A stretch of DNA of 64,000 nucleotides from contig NZ_LN850107.1 of the NCBI RefSeq assembly GCF_900070365.1, positions 186,001 through 250,000 of the forward strand. Reading direction: 5' to 3'. Below are positions 43,620 through 51,358 of this stretch, in pieces. The position numbers and the translations under genes are program-made. The notes beneath the pieces are model-generated. The model was not told the DNA's origin. It searched no databases and saw nothing but the letters and a program-made list of their open reading frames with translations. The first letter of the stretch is position 1. Every line of letters starts with the position of its first letter. The DNA is from Alloactinosynnema sp. L-07. GTDB lineage: Bacteria; Actinomycetota; Actinomycetes; Mycobacteriales; Pseudonocardiaceae.

Positions 43620-44329
43620 CAGCGACCTCCAGCGGAGAGCATCACGATCGACAACTGCCCGGCCGGCACCGCGGCGACCTGGCGGGCGGCGGGCTCGGAC
43701 AGCTGCACCGAGACCACGGTGTTCTGGTCGTTGGCCGGGGTGGTCACGCTGGTCACCACCGCGGGCCAGACCGTGCCGCCATCGGCGGGCGGACTGGGCG
43801 CCGATCCGGCCTGGCCGGGCACGAACACCACCGACACCCGCGCTCCCGGTCCAACTTCCGCGGGGAACTGGCCGGGTTTGAGCGCGAGGGCGGCGATGGC
43901 CTGCCCGCTCGCCGGGAGCGCGGCGCCGCCGACGGCATCCGGGGTCAGCAGCGCCCCGGCCGACAGGCTGGTGGCCATCGGCCTGCCGACCACGGTGGCC
44001 GCCTGGTCCGCGCCCACGACGGCGACACCAGGGTCGACCGCGACGTTGACCTGCCGCAGGTCCTGGATGGTCAGCACGTGCCCCACCTGAACGCCGCGAG
44101 TTAGCGCGAGCACGGCTTGCCGATCTCCGGAATTCAGCGAGATCAGCACGAAGCCGCCCACACAGGCCAGGACGAGCAGCACGCCGAGCAGCAGGTACGG
44201 CACGCTGCGGCGACGCCCTGTAGTGCGCAACCGCGAGGCGGAAGGCTTCTTGCCGTCGTTGACCCAAGGGCCGTTGGCCGTGCTCGTGGCTCGGTCCGTG
44301 TCGGGCCGGATCGTGGTGTCGGTGCTCAC
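43619..44329 (-). CDS. CpaB/RcpC-like SAF-domain protein
   Basis: 236 aa from the GTG at 44329, because GGAGG stands 7 nt before it; a frame from 44350 would include that site. One membrane helix (YLLLGVLLVLACVGGFVLIS, about 45-65) is followed by a SAF domain (ALTRGVQVGHVLTIQDLRQV, VVGRPMATSLSAGALLT). CpaB/RcpC proteins help the pilus cross the outer envelope or bind peptidoglycan. Confidence 0.78.
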   Translation of the reverse strand: MSTDTTIRPDTDRATSTANGPWVNDGKKPSASRLRTTGRRRSVPYLLLGVLLVLACVGGFVLISLNSGDRQAVLALTRGVQVGHVLTIQDLRQVNVAVDPGVAVVGADQAATVVGRPMATSLSAGALLTPDAVGGAALPASGQAIAALALKPGQFPAEVGPGARVSVVFVPGQAGSAPSPPADGGTVWPAVVTSVTTPANDQNTVVSVQLSEPAARQVAAVPAGQLSIVMLSAGGR

Positions 44330-44454
44330 GCCGGTACCTCCAAAAGGCATGCGGGTAGTGCGCCGCGTCGCCAGAGGGTGGTCAGCGAGCGGAACAGGTG
44401 GTCATCGCTTTGTGGGCTGGGAAGTGGTGCCTCGCGGGGAGGCCGTGGCGTCGG

Positions 44455-45471
44455 TCAGCCGCCGCCGTTGTTGAGGGCCTGCGACTCCGCCACGCGGAAG
44501 GTCGCGTTGCCCGTCGTGGTCATGTCCGGGAACGTCCCGCCCTGACCCGCACCGGACCAGGTCACCGTCCAGTGCACGGTCGCCGTCACCGGGTACGCTT
44601 GCCCCGGCTGACTCGCCGACGAACGGCGGTAGACGTGGCCACAATCCGGCGACGGCGCCTTGGGATCTGCGCCTGCCTTGTACGGCGTTCCGGCGCCCGT
44701 GCAGGTGACGGTGGAGCCGTCACCCATTGCCCAAGACACGGAGGTCGGCGTCGCGACCGCCGTCACCGACACGCCGGGAACCGAGGCAGTGGCAGAGACC
44801 GGGCCCCAGCCGCCGGACAGCCACATCCAGGTCGGCAGGTTCACCAACTGGTCGCCGGCCGGGTTCGCCGCGATCGACGGCGAGGGCAGCCGGAGCTGCT
44901 TGCGGGCCATCTGCGCGAGCTCAGCGGGCGAGGGCAGCAAGGCCGCGCCCGGCTGCTGACCGTCGGCGATCCACACCGGCGGCCGGTAGAGCCCATCCAT
45001 GACGCCCTCGGTGGTGCACTTCCACACGTACCACGCGCCCGGCCCTTGACCAGGCTGCGCCGCTTGGGCACGGAACGCCGTCGGACGGAACACCGCAGCG
45101 TGGACCACACCGCCGTTGGTCGTCGGCGGCTTGTAGGAGGCGGTGACCACGCCACCGGAGGGCGGCTGATAGTCGCTTTTGACGTAGGAACAACTCGCCA
45201 GGTTCGAGTCCCCGCCAACGATCGTGTCGCCGGGGTTGGTCGGCTTCCCGTTGCCGGGGTTGTTGCCGGTCCCAGGGCGGCCTGGGTTGTTGCCGTGTCC
45301 AGGGTTGCCCGGCCGTCCGTTGTTACCGTTGCTGCCAGCTCCCAGCTCGCACGCTGGAGTGGGAACCTGACTGCAATTCGTGCTTCCCCAGCCGCCATCG
45401 GCCAGAGCGGGAGCTGCGAGACCGAACAGGCTTGCAGCGACGATTCCCGTGACAGTCGCAAAACGTCGCAT
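44455..45471 (-). CDS. Secreted Tad-locus protein
   Basis: 338 aa from the ATG at 45471, two bases after the upstream stop; the GTG at 45480 is an alternative. A signal peptide (RRFATVTGIVAASLFGLAAP, then ALAD) is followed by a Gly/Asn/Pro-rich stretch (NNPGRPGTGNNPGNG) and a Cys-containing beta-rich domain ending in VTATVHWTVTWSG. Similar secreted proteins sit at the start of actinobacterial Tad operons and are sometimes misnamed ATP/GTP-binding. Likely an exported pilus-associated protein. Confidence 0.7.
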   Translation of the reverse strand: MRRFATVTGIVAASLFGLAAPALADGGWGSTNCSQVPTPACELGAGSNGNNGRPGNPGHGNNPGRPGTGNNPGNGKPTNPGDTIVGGDSNLASCSYVKSDYQPPSGGVVTASYKPPTTNGGVVHAAVFRPTAFRAQAAQPGQGPGAWYVWKCTTEGVMDGLYRPPVWIADGQQPGAALLPSPAELAQMARKQLRLPSPSIAANPAGDQLVNLPTWMWLSGGWGPVSATASVPGVSVTAVATPTSVSWAMGDGSTVTCTGAGTPYKAGADPKAPSPDCGHVYRRSSASQPGQAYPVTATVHWTVTWSGAGQGGTFPDMTTTGNATFRVAESQALNNGGG

Positions 45472-45473
45472 GA

Positions 45474-46109
45474 TCAACACGTCCCCACGTCGTGTACGCC
45501 GAAGTCGGACACCTTCCAGGAGCCGTCGGACTGCTTCTCGACGATGGCGTTGATCTCCTGGCGTCCTCCCGGCTCTTTGTCAGCGACTTGGCCGTTGTCC
45601 GCGCGATACTTCAACCAATTCGTCGAGTCTCCGCAGTCGGAAACAATGATCTTCTTCGGCTCACCGGCCGGTTCCGCGGAGGATACGGTCGGGTTCAGCA
45701 CCGGCTCACCCTTGGTGACCAGGCCGTTGTAGTGATCGGCGTAAAGGCCGCGCGACATGTTCGTCAGCGCCACGCCCGTCGCGTGCTGCCCCAGCTTCGA
45801 GGACTGCCAGTCGGATGTACGCCCGGCCTCGACGAAGTCTTGCCACATTCCTCGGTAGGCGGCCAAAGCATCGTTCTTCGCCTTGTCCGCTGCGGAGACC
45901 GCAGCACTCGGGCTCGACGACGCCGAAGGTGCCTCCACAGGACTCGACGTCCCGGAAGGCGGGCCCTCCGTGCCGCCGGAGCTACAAGCTGCGAGAACCG
46001 CGCAGGCCGCAGCACCGACGACCACGCGACCACCCCAGGAGCGAAACGTCCCCCCTACCACAGGCGCACCCCCACACTTCCGTAACGATCGTCTTGTGTC
46101 TCGTGACAC
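45474..46109 (-). CDS. Tad-locus lipoprotein
   Basis: 211 aa in the longest form (GTG 46109); later GTG starts in frame may be the real one because the signal sequence begins near GGRVVVGAAACAVLAAC. The lipobox LAAC followed by Ser/Gly marks a lipoprotein. After a Ser/Pro linker comes a small NTF2-like-looking domain (ALAAYRGMWQDFVEAGRTSD, GRQEINAIVEKQSDGSWKVS). First gene of the leftward Tad operon. Confidence 0.65.
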   Translation of the reverse strand: MSRDTRRSLRKCGGAPVVGGTFRSWGGRVVVGAAACAVLAACSSGGTEGPPSGTSSPVEAPSASSSPSAAVSAADKAKNDALAAYRGMWQDFVEAGRTSDWQSSKLGQHATGVALTNMSRGLYADHYNGLVTKGEPVLNPTVSSAEPAGEPKKIIVSDCGDSTNWLKYRADNGQVADKEPGGRQEINAIVEKQSDGSWKVSDFGVHDVGTC

Positions 46110-46136
46110 TCACCACGTCTACACCACGGACCCCCA

Positions 46137-46172
46137 CCGACTGCAAAGTCGGAAAGCACTGACTTTGAAGTC
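46137..46172. promoter_or_regulatory. Twin dyads upstream of the Tad operon
   Basis: CCGACT-GCAA-AGTCGG (46137-46152) is followed by GACTT-TG-AAGTC (46161-46172), sharing an AAGTCGG repeat spaced 22 bp. They lie 28-63 bp ahead of the lipoprotein start, in the likely promoter, as expected of a repressor or activator site. Confidence 0.45.
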
Positions 46173-46314
46173 GGTATGACATCCACTCACAAAGATTCAC
46201 TCGATCGGTCCATTTCGGTCACTCTGGGGGTCGTCGCGAGGTAACACTTAGAGCGAAGGATGCGGCGTCTTGGGGGCGAAAGCTGTGCTGATCTTGCTAC
46301 GAAGGGTGATAAGA

Positions 46315-46336
46315 GGTGAGGTCGCTTGACCTCACC
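46315..46336 (+). promoter_or_regulatory. Hairpin covering the prepilin peptidase start
   Basis: GGTGAGGTC at 46315-46323 and GACCTCACC at 46328-46336 form a perfect 9-bp stem with a GCTT loop. The GAGG ribosome-site-like bases are in the left arm, and the TTG start (46326-46328) spans the loop and stem. Either translation is held back by the fold, or this is a protein-binding dyad. Confidence 0.5.
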
Positions 46337-46967
46337 AATATTGATCATTTCGTGGACCGCACTCGGCGTGCTGGTTGGGGGCGTACTCGGACTACTGACA
46401 CGAAAGCTGCTGCAGACGAGGGCGCTCAGCCGCTGGAACTGGACAGTGGCGGCAGCCCTCACCGGACTGCTGTTCACGGCGCTGGCCTGGCGGTTGGACT
46501 GGAGCCTCGCCTTGCTGGCCTACAGCTACCTGGCGGCCGTGCTGGTACCGCTCGCGATGGTGGACCTGGCCGTGCAGCGCCTTCCCGGCGTGGTGGTGCT
46601 GCCGAGCTATCTGGTGCTTGCCGTCGCCTTCGGCGTGGACGCCGTGCTTCACGCGAACTACGACAACCTGCTGCGGTCGGTAGCTGGCACGGTTGTCCTC
46701 GCTGCGGTCTACCTCGGCCTCGCACTCGCGGTCGGCGGGCTCGGTGCTGGCGACGTCAAGCTCGCCGGCCTCCTGGGGCTCGCGCTCGGCTGGTGGAGCT
46801 GGACGGCGCTGTTCACTGGAACGTTTCTCGGATGGCTGCTCGCAGCAGTTGTTCGGGTCGCGCTCAGGACCACCGGCCGTGCCGAACGGGACGACCCGAT
46901 GCCGCTCGGCCCCTTCCTCGCACTGGGTGCCGTAGCGACCGTCATGTTGAACGCGACAGGCTCATAG
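46326..46967 (+). CDS. A24-type prepilin peptidase
   Basis: 213 aa, TTG start. Polytopic membrane protein with the two catalytic Asp positions of type IV prepilin peptidases: MVDLAVQRLP (about residue 79) and GLGAGDVKLAG (the GxGD motif, about 142). It lacks the N-terminal methylase domain, as in TadV/CpaA enzymes. It is transcribed divergently from the Tad operon and should process the Flp-like and TadE-like precursors there. Confidence 0.85.
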   Translation: MTSPILIISWTALGVLVGGVLGLLTRKLLQTRALSRWNWTVAAALTGLLFTALAWRLDWSLALLAYSYLAAVLVPLAMVDLAVQRLPGVVVLPSYLVLAVAFGVDAVLHANYDNLLRSVAGTVVLAAVYLGLALAVGGLGAGDVKLAGLLGLALGWWSWTALFTGTFLGWLLAAVVRVALRTTGRAERDDPMPLGPFLALGAVATVMLNATGS

Positions 46968-46985
46968 CGCACGAGAGCGTGCTGG

Positions 46986-47477
46986 TCATCCGAGCTGCTC
47001 CGAGTAATACGTGACGCCCGTCGTCAGGGCGTCATGGGCGCGAGCCAGACGCTGTGCCATGTCGGGCCGCAGCATGGTCTTGGCCTCGGCGAGTTCGACG
47101 AAGGCGAACTCTGCGATCTCCGGATCGGAGATCCGGATGGTCTTCACCTGCGCGGGCGACAACGTCCCGCCGTCGAAGATGAACACCAGCTGGTCATCCC
47201 ACGGTCCGTGAGGTCCGACCCAGTCCAGCACCAGAATGCGGCCGGCGGTGACGGTGAGGCCGAGTTCCTCGGCCAGCTCGCGGGTGCCTGCCACTCGCGG
47301 CGGTTCGTTGCTCTCCGCCATGCCGCCGGGGAGATCCCAGTTGTCCTTGTAGGTGGGGTTCACCAGCAGAACGCGCCCGGCTTCGTCTCGGATCAGCAGA
47401 TCAGCGGCTACGCGCTTGCGCGCTTGCTTGGCGTTGCCCTCCGCGAGGTAGGCAAAGCGCGCCTCGTCGTCGGTCAT
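46986..47477 (-). CDS. Nudix hydrolase
   Basis: 163 aa, ATG at 47477 overlapping the regulator stop as ATGA. The Nudix box is complete: GGMAESNEPPRVAGTRELAE then ELGL, fitting G-x5-E-x7-REUxEExGU (about residues 53-75). Substrate is not evident; the family cleaves nucleoside diphosphates linked to other groups. Coupling to an HTH-TPR regulator suggests a regulated pair. Confidence 0.88.
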   Translation of the reverse strand: MTDDEARFAYLAEGNAKQARKRVAADLLIRDEAGRVLLVNPTYKDNWDLPGGMAESNEPPRVAGTRELAEELGLTVTAGRILVLDWVGPHGPWDDQLVFIFDGGTLSPAQVKTIRISDPEIAEFAFVELAEAKTMLRPDMAQRLARAHDALTTGVTYYSEQLG

Positions 47478-48685
47478 ACCGGCCACAACGACACCGCACC
47501 GTTGGCTTCCCCGGAGGCGACCGAGAGGCCGGCCAGAGCGGCGAGGAACGACGACACCTGGCCCGACTTCGGTGCCAGACTCAGCAGGCCGCCAAGGGCT
47601 CGAAGCTGATGGACCACCCTCGCCGAGCTCAACGAGGCGGTCGTGTCACAGGCTTCGTGGCCGATTGCTGCCGCTTCGTCGACCCGGCCCGCGTGCACCA
47701 GGACGTTGGCGAGGGTGAGCTGGGCGAAGGTGCGGCTTCGGACGCGGTCTCCCGACCTCAGCCGGATGACCTCCCGAGCACATCGTTCGGCCTCGCCGAG
47801 TTCCGTTAGTTGCAGGAAGCACAGCGCGGCCTCGCTCGCCAGCGACGCCTCGTCAAACCCTGCGATCCATTGCGCGGGTTGTTCTCCTTGAACGTTGTCC
47901 AGGATGCGCTCGGCGTCTTCCAACGCGGTGCAGCACCCTGCGCGGTCGCCGATGAGGGCGAGCCCGCGGGCACGCATGGCGTGGAGTCGGGCGATCAGGC
48001 GCGAAGTGCCGTCGGCCGCCGTGGCTTGTCCAAGCCCTTCGGCGGCGATGCGCAAGGCATCGTGCGGCTGTCGCAGCTCGATAGCTAGATGCGCCATCGA
48101 GGCACAGGCGTTCGCGGCCAGTGCCCGATCGCTTCCGGCCAACGCCAACCGGAAGGCGCGATCGAAATACCCTCGTGCATTTCCGTCTTTGCCGCTGTCG
48201 TGTGCCATCCATCCGGCGATCTCGGTGATCGACGCGGCAGCTGAGAACAACCGGGGAACGGAGACGCCGAAAGCGGGTGAAACCAACTGTGGCGCTATTT
48301 CGCGGGTCAGGTATTGAGCGACCGACGAATACAGGGCGCCGCCACCGACTCTACGGTCCGCGACCTGCCATTGTTGAGCTGTCGCGAAGATGCTGTCGAC
48401 TACTTGCTGACCGTCAAGGTCACTCAAAGCCGCTATGTCGTCGAGCGCAGCCGTGGATTTGAGCACGTGATGTGAAGCAGTTCCACCCAGTAGCGCGACG
48501 AGGCGGTCGGGCGTCAGCTGGAGTGCCTTCGCCAGGTTCGGACGCATCCAGGGCTGAGGTTTCTGAACGCCTCGCTCCCAGCGCGCGACGGTGGATCGGT
48601 CGACCCCCATCCTGCTGGCGAGCGCCTCTTGCGTGTACCCGAGGGCTTCACGACGGTCCGCGAGGCTCTGTCGCCGCACAGTCAT
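47474..48685 (-). CDS. HTH-TPR regulator (paralogue 1)
   Basis: 403 aa. An XRE-type HTH at about 8-65 (REALGYTQEALASRMGVDRS, TVARWERGVQKPQPWMRPNL) is followed by about 300 residues of helical TPR-like repeats (ALAANACASMAHLAIELRQP, RTFAQLTLANVLVHAGRVDE). It is the same architecture as 59150-60376 and 60833-62116. These long actinobacterial regulators usually sense a small ligand through the repeats. Overlaps the Nudix gene by 4 bp. Confidence 0.82.
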   Translation of the reverse strand: MTVRRQSLADRREALGYTQEALASRMGVDRSTVARWERGVQKPQPWMRPNLAKALQLTPDRLVALLGGTASHHVLKSTAALDDIAALSDLDGQQVVDSIFATAQQWQVADRRVGGGALYSSVAQYLTREIAPQLVSPAFGVSVPRLFSAAASITEIAGWMAHDSGKDGNARGYFDRAFRLALAGSDRALAANACASMAHLAIELRQPHDALRIAAEGLGQATAADGTSRLIARLHAMRARGLALIGDRAGCCTALEDAERILDNVQGEQPAQWIAGFDEASLASEAALCFLQLTELGEAERCAREVIRLRSGDRVRSRTFAQLTLANVLVHAGRVDEAAAIGHEACDTTASLSSARVVHQLRALGGLLSLAPKSGQVSSFLAALAGLSVASGEANGAVSLWPV

Positions 48686-49120
48686 ACCGCTCCCTTGTCG
48701 CTGGTGGCCCCAGGATCGTCCCGCTGTCGTTTGCGCAGGTCAAGTCCAACTCGCGCCAGGCAACCTCAGAACCATAATGGATCTTGACCCGGCCGGAGGG
48801 AGTTGGGCTTCCGGGGGTGCGTGTCGATCTGTTCGACATTGGGTGCGGCTATCACAAGTCGCCCTGTCGTGTCTCCCTTTTTTTGCGGTCAGTACCCAGA
48901 GTATTACGCGGTTTCACCCGTTTGGCACAAGCGCGCCCGATTGGGAAAAGCGCAGGTCAGGTGCCCTGTCGCCCCGTGGACGCCCCATCGCCGCTGCGTC
49001 CCCGCTCTGGTTTGTGCCGCGCGGTGGACGTTTAGCTGCGTTGGCGGGTTAGCGGTGGTTCTACCAGCACCGTTACCCGCTCTCCGGTTCGGCCGGTGAA
49101 CAACTGAAACGCTCGACGCT
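48686..49120. other. Intergenic region, no supported gene
   Basis: Separates the leftward regulator from the rightward gene group. It has lower GC patches and a TTTTTTT run near 48880 (not preceded by a clear stem). It probably contains divergent promoters. No RNA gene recognised. Confidence 0.35.
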
Positions 49121-49303
49121 ATGGGAGTAGCAGAAGTTCAGGACAAAGTAAATCGGGACTCGCTGAGTTACGGAGTAGATGATGACACTCTCCCAGCGAT
49201 TCGCGGAACCTGCGGTTTCGCGATGCCCACAAACAAAGCTCGCTGTGCCGTTCCTCGTGCAGCCGGTGTGGGTACGGAGTTGGACCACCGCACGAGGCGG
49301 TGA
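49121..49303 (+). CDS. Possible small hypothetical protein
   Basis: 60 codons from the ATG at 49121 to TGA at 49303, ending 6 nt before the next gene. The product has a mixed composition unlike an antisense shadow (GVAEVQDKVNRDSLSYGVDD), but there is no clear ribosome site and no motif. Kept because its stop abuts the next start. Confidence 0.3.
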   Translation: MGVAEVQDKVNRDSLSYGVDDDTLPAIRGTCGFAMPTNKARCAVPRAAGVGTELDHRTRR

Positions 49304-49309
49304 CGCACG

Positions 49310-49681
49310 ATGAACGACCGCGGACCTTGGGCGGTGACGTGCCGGGACATCGCCGGCCGCCCTCGGAGCCTGACGGTGCTCGTGCGTGGCTCGGATGTCG
49401 TGGTGATGGCACCCCCAGGTGAGGTTGCCAGGCTCGACGCCGCTGAGGCCGAGCAGTTCCGCTCCGTCATTGCCACCGCCGTTAAGGTGGCCGCCACTCC
49501 TGCCCCCGGTGGGTCTGGCCCCTCCGAGGAAACCGGCATAGCGAGCACGGTGAAGCAGTACGGCGACGGTGGGCCCCCAACCGTCGCGGGGCGCCCTGCT
49601 TCACCGTCATGTCGCGGCGGAACCACGACCCCGATACCTGGTTCCGCCGCGATCCCCACCCTGCGAGGTGGCGCCGCGTGA
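49310..49681 (+). CDS. Small hypothetical protein
   Basis: 123 aa. The N-terminal 65 residues look folded (WAVTCRDIAGRPRSLTVLVR, GSDVVVMAPPGEVARL), with the pattern of short actinobacterial proteins of unknown role. The C-terminal half is Gly/Pro/Thr-rich and likely unstructured. It overlaps the next gene by one base (TGATG). Confidence 0.5.
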   Translation: MNDRGPWAVTCRDIAGRPRSLTVLVRGSDVVVMAPPGEVARLDAAEAEQFRSVIATAVKVAATPAPGGSGPSEETGIASTVKQYGDGGPPTVAGRPASPSCRGGTTTPIPGSAAIPTLRGGAA

Positions 49682-49923
49682 TGCCCCTGGCTCCGGTCAT
49701 TACCGCGATCGCCGCCGTGGTGTTCGTCGGTTGCCTGCTGTTGCGGGCATTCCGGCAACGACGCTCCGAGGCCACCTCCGGCAGACACAGCCTGGCCGTG
49801 TCGCCCTACGTAGGCAGGCATTGGCGTCAGCCGAAGCAGCCACCGTCGCCCATGTTGCTGCACGCGCTGAAGACAGTCGGCACGCACGGCTTGGGCTTCA
49901 TCAGGGAAAGCGAAGCCGCGTGA
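49681..49923 (+). CDS. Small single-pass membrane protein
   Basis: 80 aa from the ATG at 49681. One membrane helix near the N-terminus (APVITAIAAVVFVGCLLL), then a basic cytoplasmic tail ending GLGFIRESEAA. No family recognised. Coupled to the preceding gene. Confidence 0.5.
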   Translation: MPLAPVITAIAAVVFVGCLLLRAFRQRRSEATSGRHSLAVSPYVGRHWRQPKQPPSPMLLHALKTVGTHGLGFIRESEAA

Positions 49924-50149
49924 GCCGCCTCGAAAACCGGGAAACGACCGTGCGCTTCACATGCGGTCCGCCGGTACGGGGCCGGAGCGATGCCTGATGT
50001 TCCCTGATTCACGAACTCGCGCCGATCGTTGATCAGCGCGATCCGCGCGGCCATGAAGTGCCGCGTCCTCGATCACGGCGGGGCCGGGGTTTTCCCTTTG
50101 AGGCGCCTCGGCTCCGCCGCACCAACCCCTGCACGACGGGAGCCTTTCC

Positions 50150-50632
50150 ATGACCACAGCAACCGCGACCGACACCCGCCAGCCTGACGACATCGCACCG
50201 AGCGTGCTCCGGCGGTACTACACCAACCTGCTGAGCTGGCCGACGACGATCGACTCGGAAACCGGCGAAGTCCGGCTGCGCTTGGGCGAGACCATCGACG
50301 CGCTGGTGATGCGGGCAGGGTTCGGCGGCGAGGTGAACCACGAGCTCGTCCGGGCGATGATGCGCGCGCCGATCATCGTCGTGCCCGGCAAGAAGGCGGC
50401 CGACTGGGTCTTCCTGACCCAGCCGCGCACGCCCATGCGCCAGTCGACCGTTGACGACCTCATGGCCGCCCAGATCGGGTGGTACAAGCCGGGCGACACG
50501 GTCGCGCTGCCCGCGTTCGGCACGACCGAGGGCGGCCTGTTCTGGTTGCAGCGCCCCCAACCGGGCGGGGAACTCCCGAGTTGGGGAGCCGTTGTCGGCG
50601 CGGTTCGGCGTACCTTCACGCGGACGTGGTGA
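50150..50632 (+). CDS. Unknown protein heading the QueC operon
   Basis: 160 aa, ATG at 50150 behind GGGAG. Sequence such as VLRRYYTNLLSWPTTIDSET and LVRAMMRAPIIVVPGKKAAD then WVFLTQPRT is ordered and soluble but matches no family I can name. It is 6 bp from queC and so probably belongs to the same transcript. The 226 bp before it contain no gene and presumably the operon promoter. Confidence 0.6.
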   Translation: MTTATATDTRQPDDIAPSVLRRYYTNLLSWPTTIDSETGEVRLRLGETIDALVMRAGFGGEVNHELVRAMMRAPIIVVPGKKAADWVFLTQPRTPMRQSTVDDLMAAQIGWYKPGDTVALPAFGTTEGGLFWLQRPQPGGELPSWGAVVGAVRRTFTRTW

Positions 50633-50638
50633 CCGGCC

Positions 50639-51343
50639 ATGACGATCGACCACCCCGAGCACCGCCACCCCGAACACGCGGTCGTCATCGCGTCCGGTGG
50701 CCTGGACTCCACCGTGCTGGCCTACTGGCTGGCCGCCCGCCACAGCCGCCTGACGCTGGTCTCGTTCGACTACGGGCAGCGCCACCGCGTCGAACTCGAT
50801 CACGCCGCCGAGATCGCACGGCTGCTCCTGAGCCCGCACCGGATCATCGACCTGACCAGCTTGGGCGCGCTGCTGACCGGTTCGGCGTTGACCGACACCT
50901 CGGTGGCGGTGCCCGACGGGCACTACACCGACGAGTCGATGGCAGCCACGGTGGTGCCCAACCGCAACGCGATCATGCTCGACATCGCTGTGGCGGTCGC
51001 CATCGCGGTGCGTGCGGACGCGGTCGTCTTCGGCGCGCACGCCGGGGACCACACCATCTACCCCGATTGCCGGCCGGAGTTCGTGGAGCGGTTTGCCCGC
51101 AGCGTGCAGGCGGCCAACGAGGGCCTGCTGGTGCCGGGGTTCCAGGTACTTGCCCCTTTCTTGACGCTGACCAAGACCGACATCGTGCGCGTCGGCGAGG
51201 CGCTGGCGGTGCCGTTCGCCCGCACCTGGTCCTGCTACCGGGGCCGAGAGGTGCACTGCGGCACCTGCGGAACGTGCACCGAACGCCAAGAAGCCTTCCG
51301 CGACAACGGCATCGTCGACCCCACCGTGTACCGGGCCGCGTGA
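50639..51343 (+). CDS. queC: 7-cyano-7-deazaguanine synthase QueC
   Basis: 234 aa. PP-loop SGGLDSTVLAY at about residue 19 and the zinc site CYRGREVHCGTCGTC near residue 199 are those of QueC, which converts 7-carboxy-7-deazaguanine to preQ0. GHYTDESMAATVVPNRNAIM, also typical, is present. The full-length enzyme looks active. QueD, QueE and GTP cyclohydrolase are not in the window, so the precursor must come from elsewhere, or this QueC acts on another acid. Confidence 0.9.
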   Translation: MTIDHPEHRHPEHAVVIASGGLDSTVLAYWLAARHSRLTLVSFDYGQRHRVELDHAAEIARLLLSPHRIIDLTSLGALLTGSALTDTSVAVPDGHYTDESMAATVVPNRNAIMLDIAVAVAIAVRADAVVFGAHAGDHTIYPDCRPEFVERFARSVQAANEGLLVPGFQVLAPFLTLTKTDIVRVGEALAVPFARTWSCYRGREVHCGTCGTCTERQEAFRDNGIVDPTVYRAA

Positions 51344-51358
51344 AGGAGTGTGAGGATC

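Noticed and set aside
45201..45212. GGTTCGAGTCCC, similar to a tRNA T-loop
   Set aside because: It lies inside the secreted Tad protein gene and there are no acceptor, D or anticodon stems around it.
44398..45732. Rightward 444-codon frame
   Set aside because: It is antisense to the signal-peptide and lipoprotein genes of the Tad operon, which are supported by overlaps and motifs.
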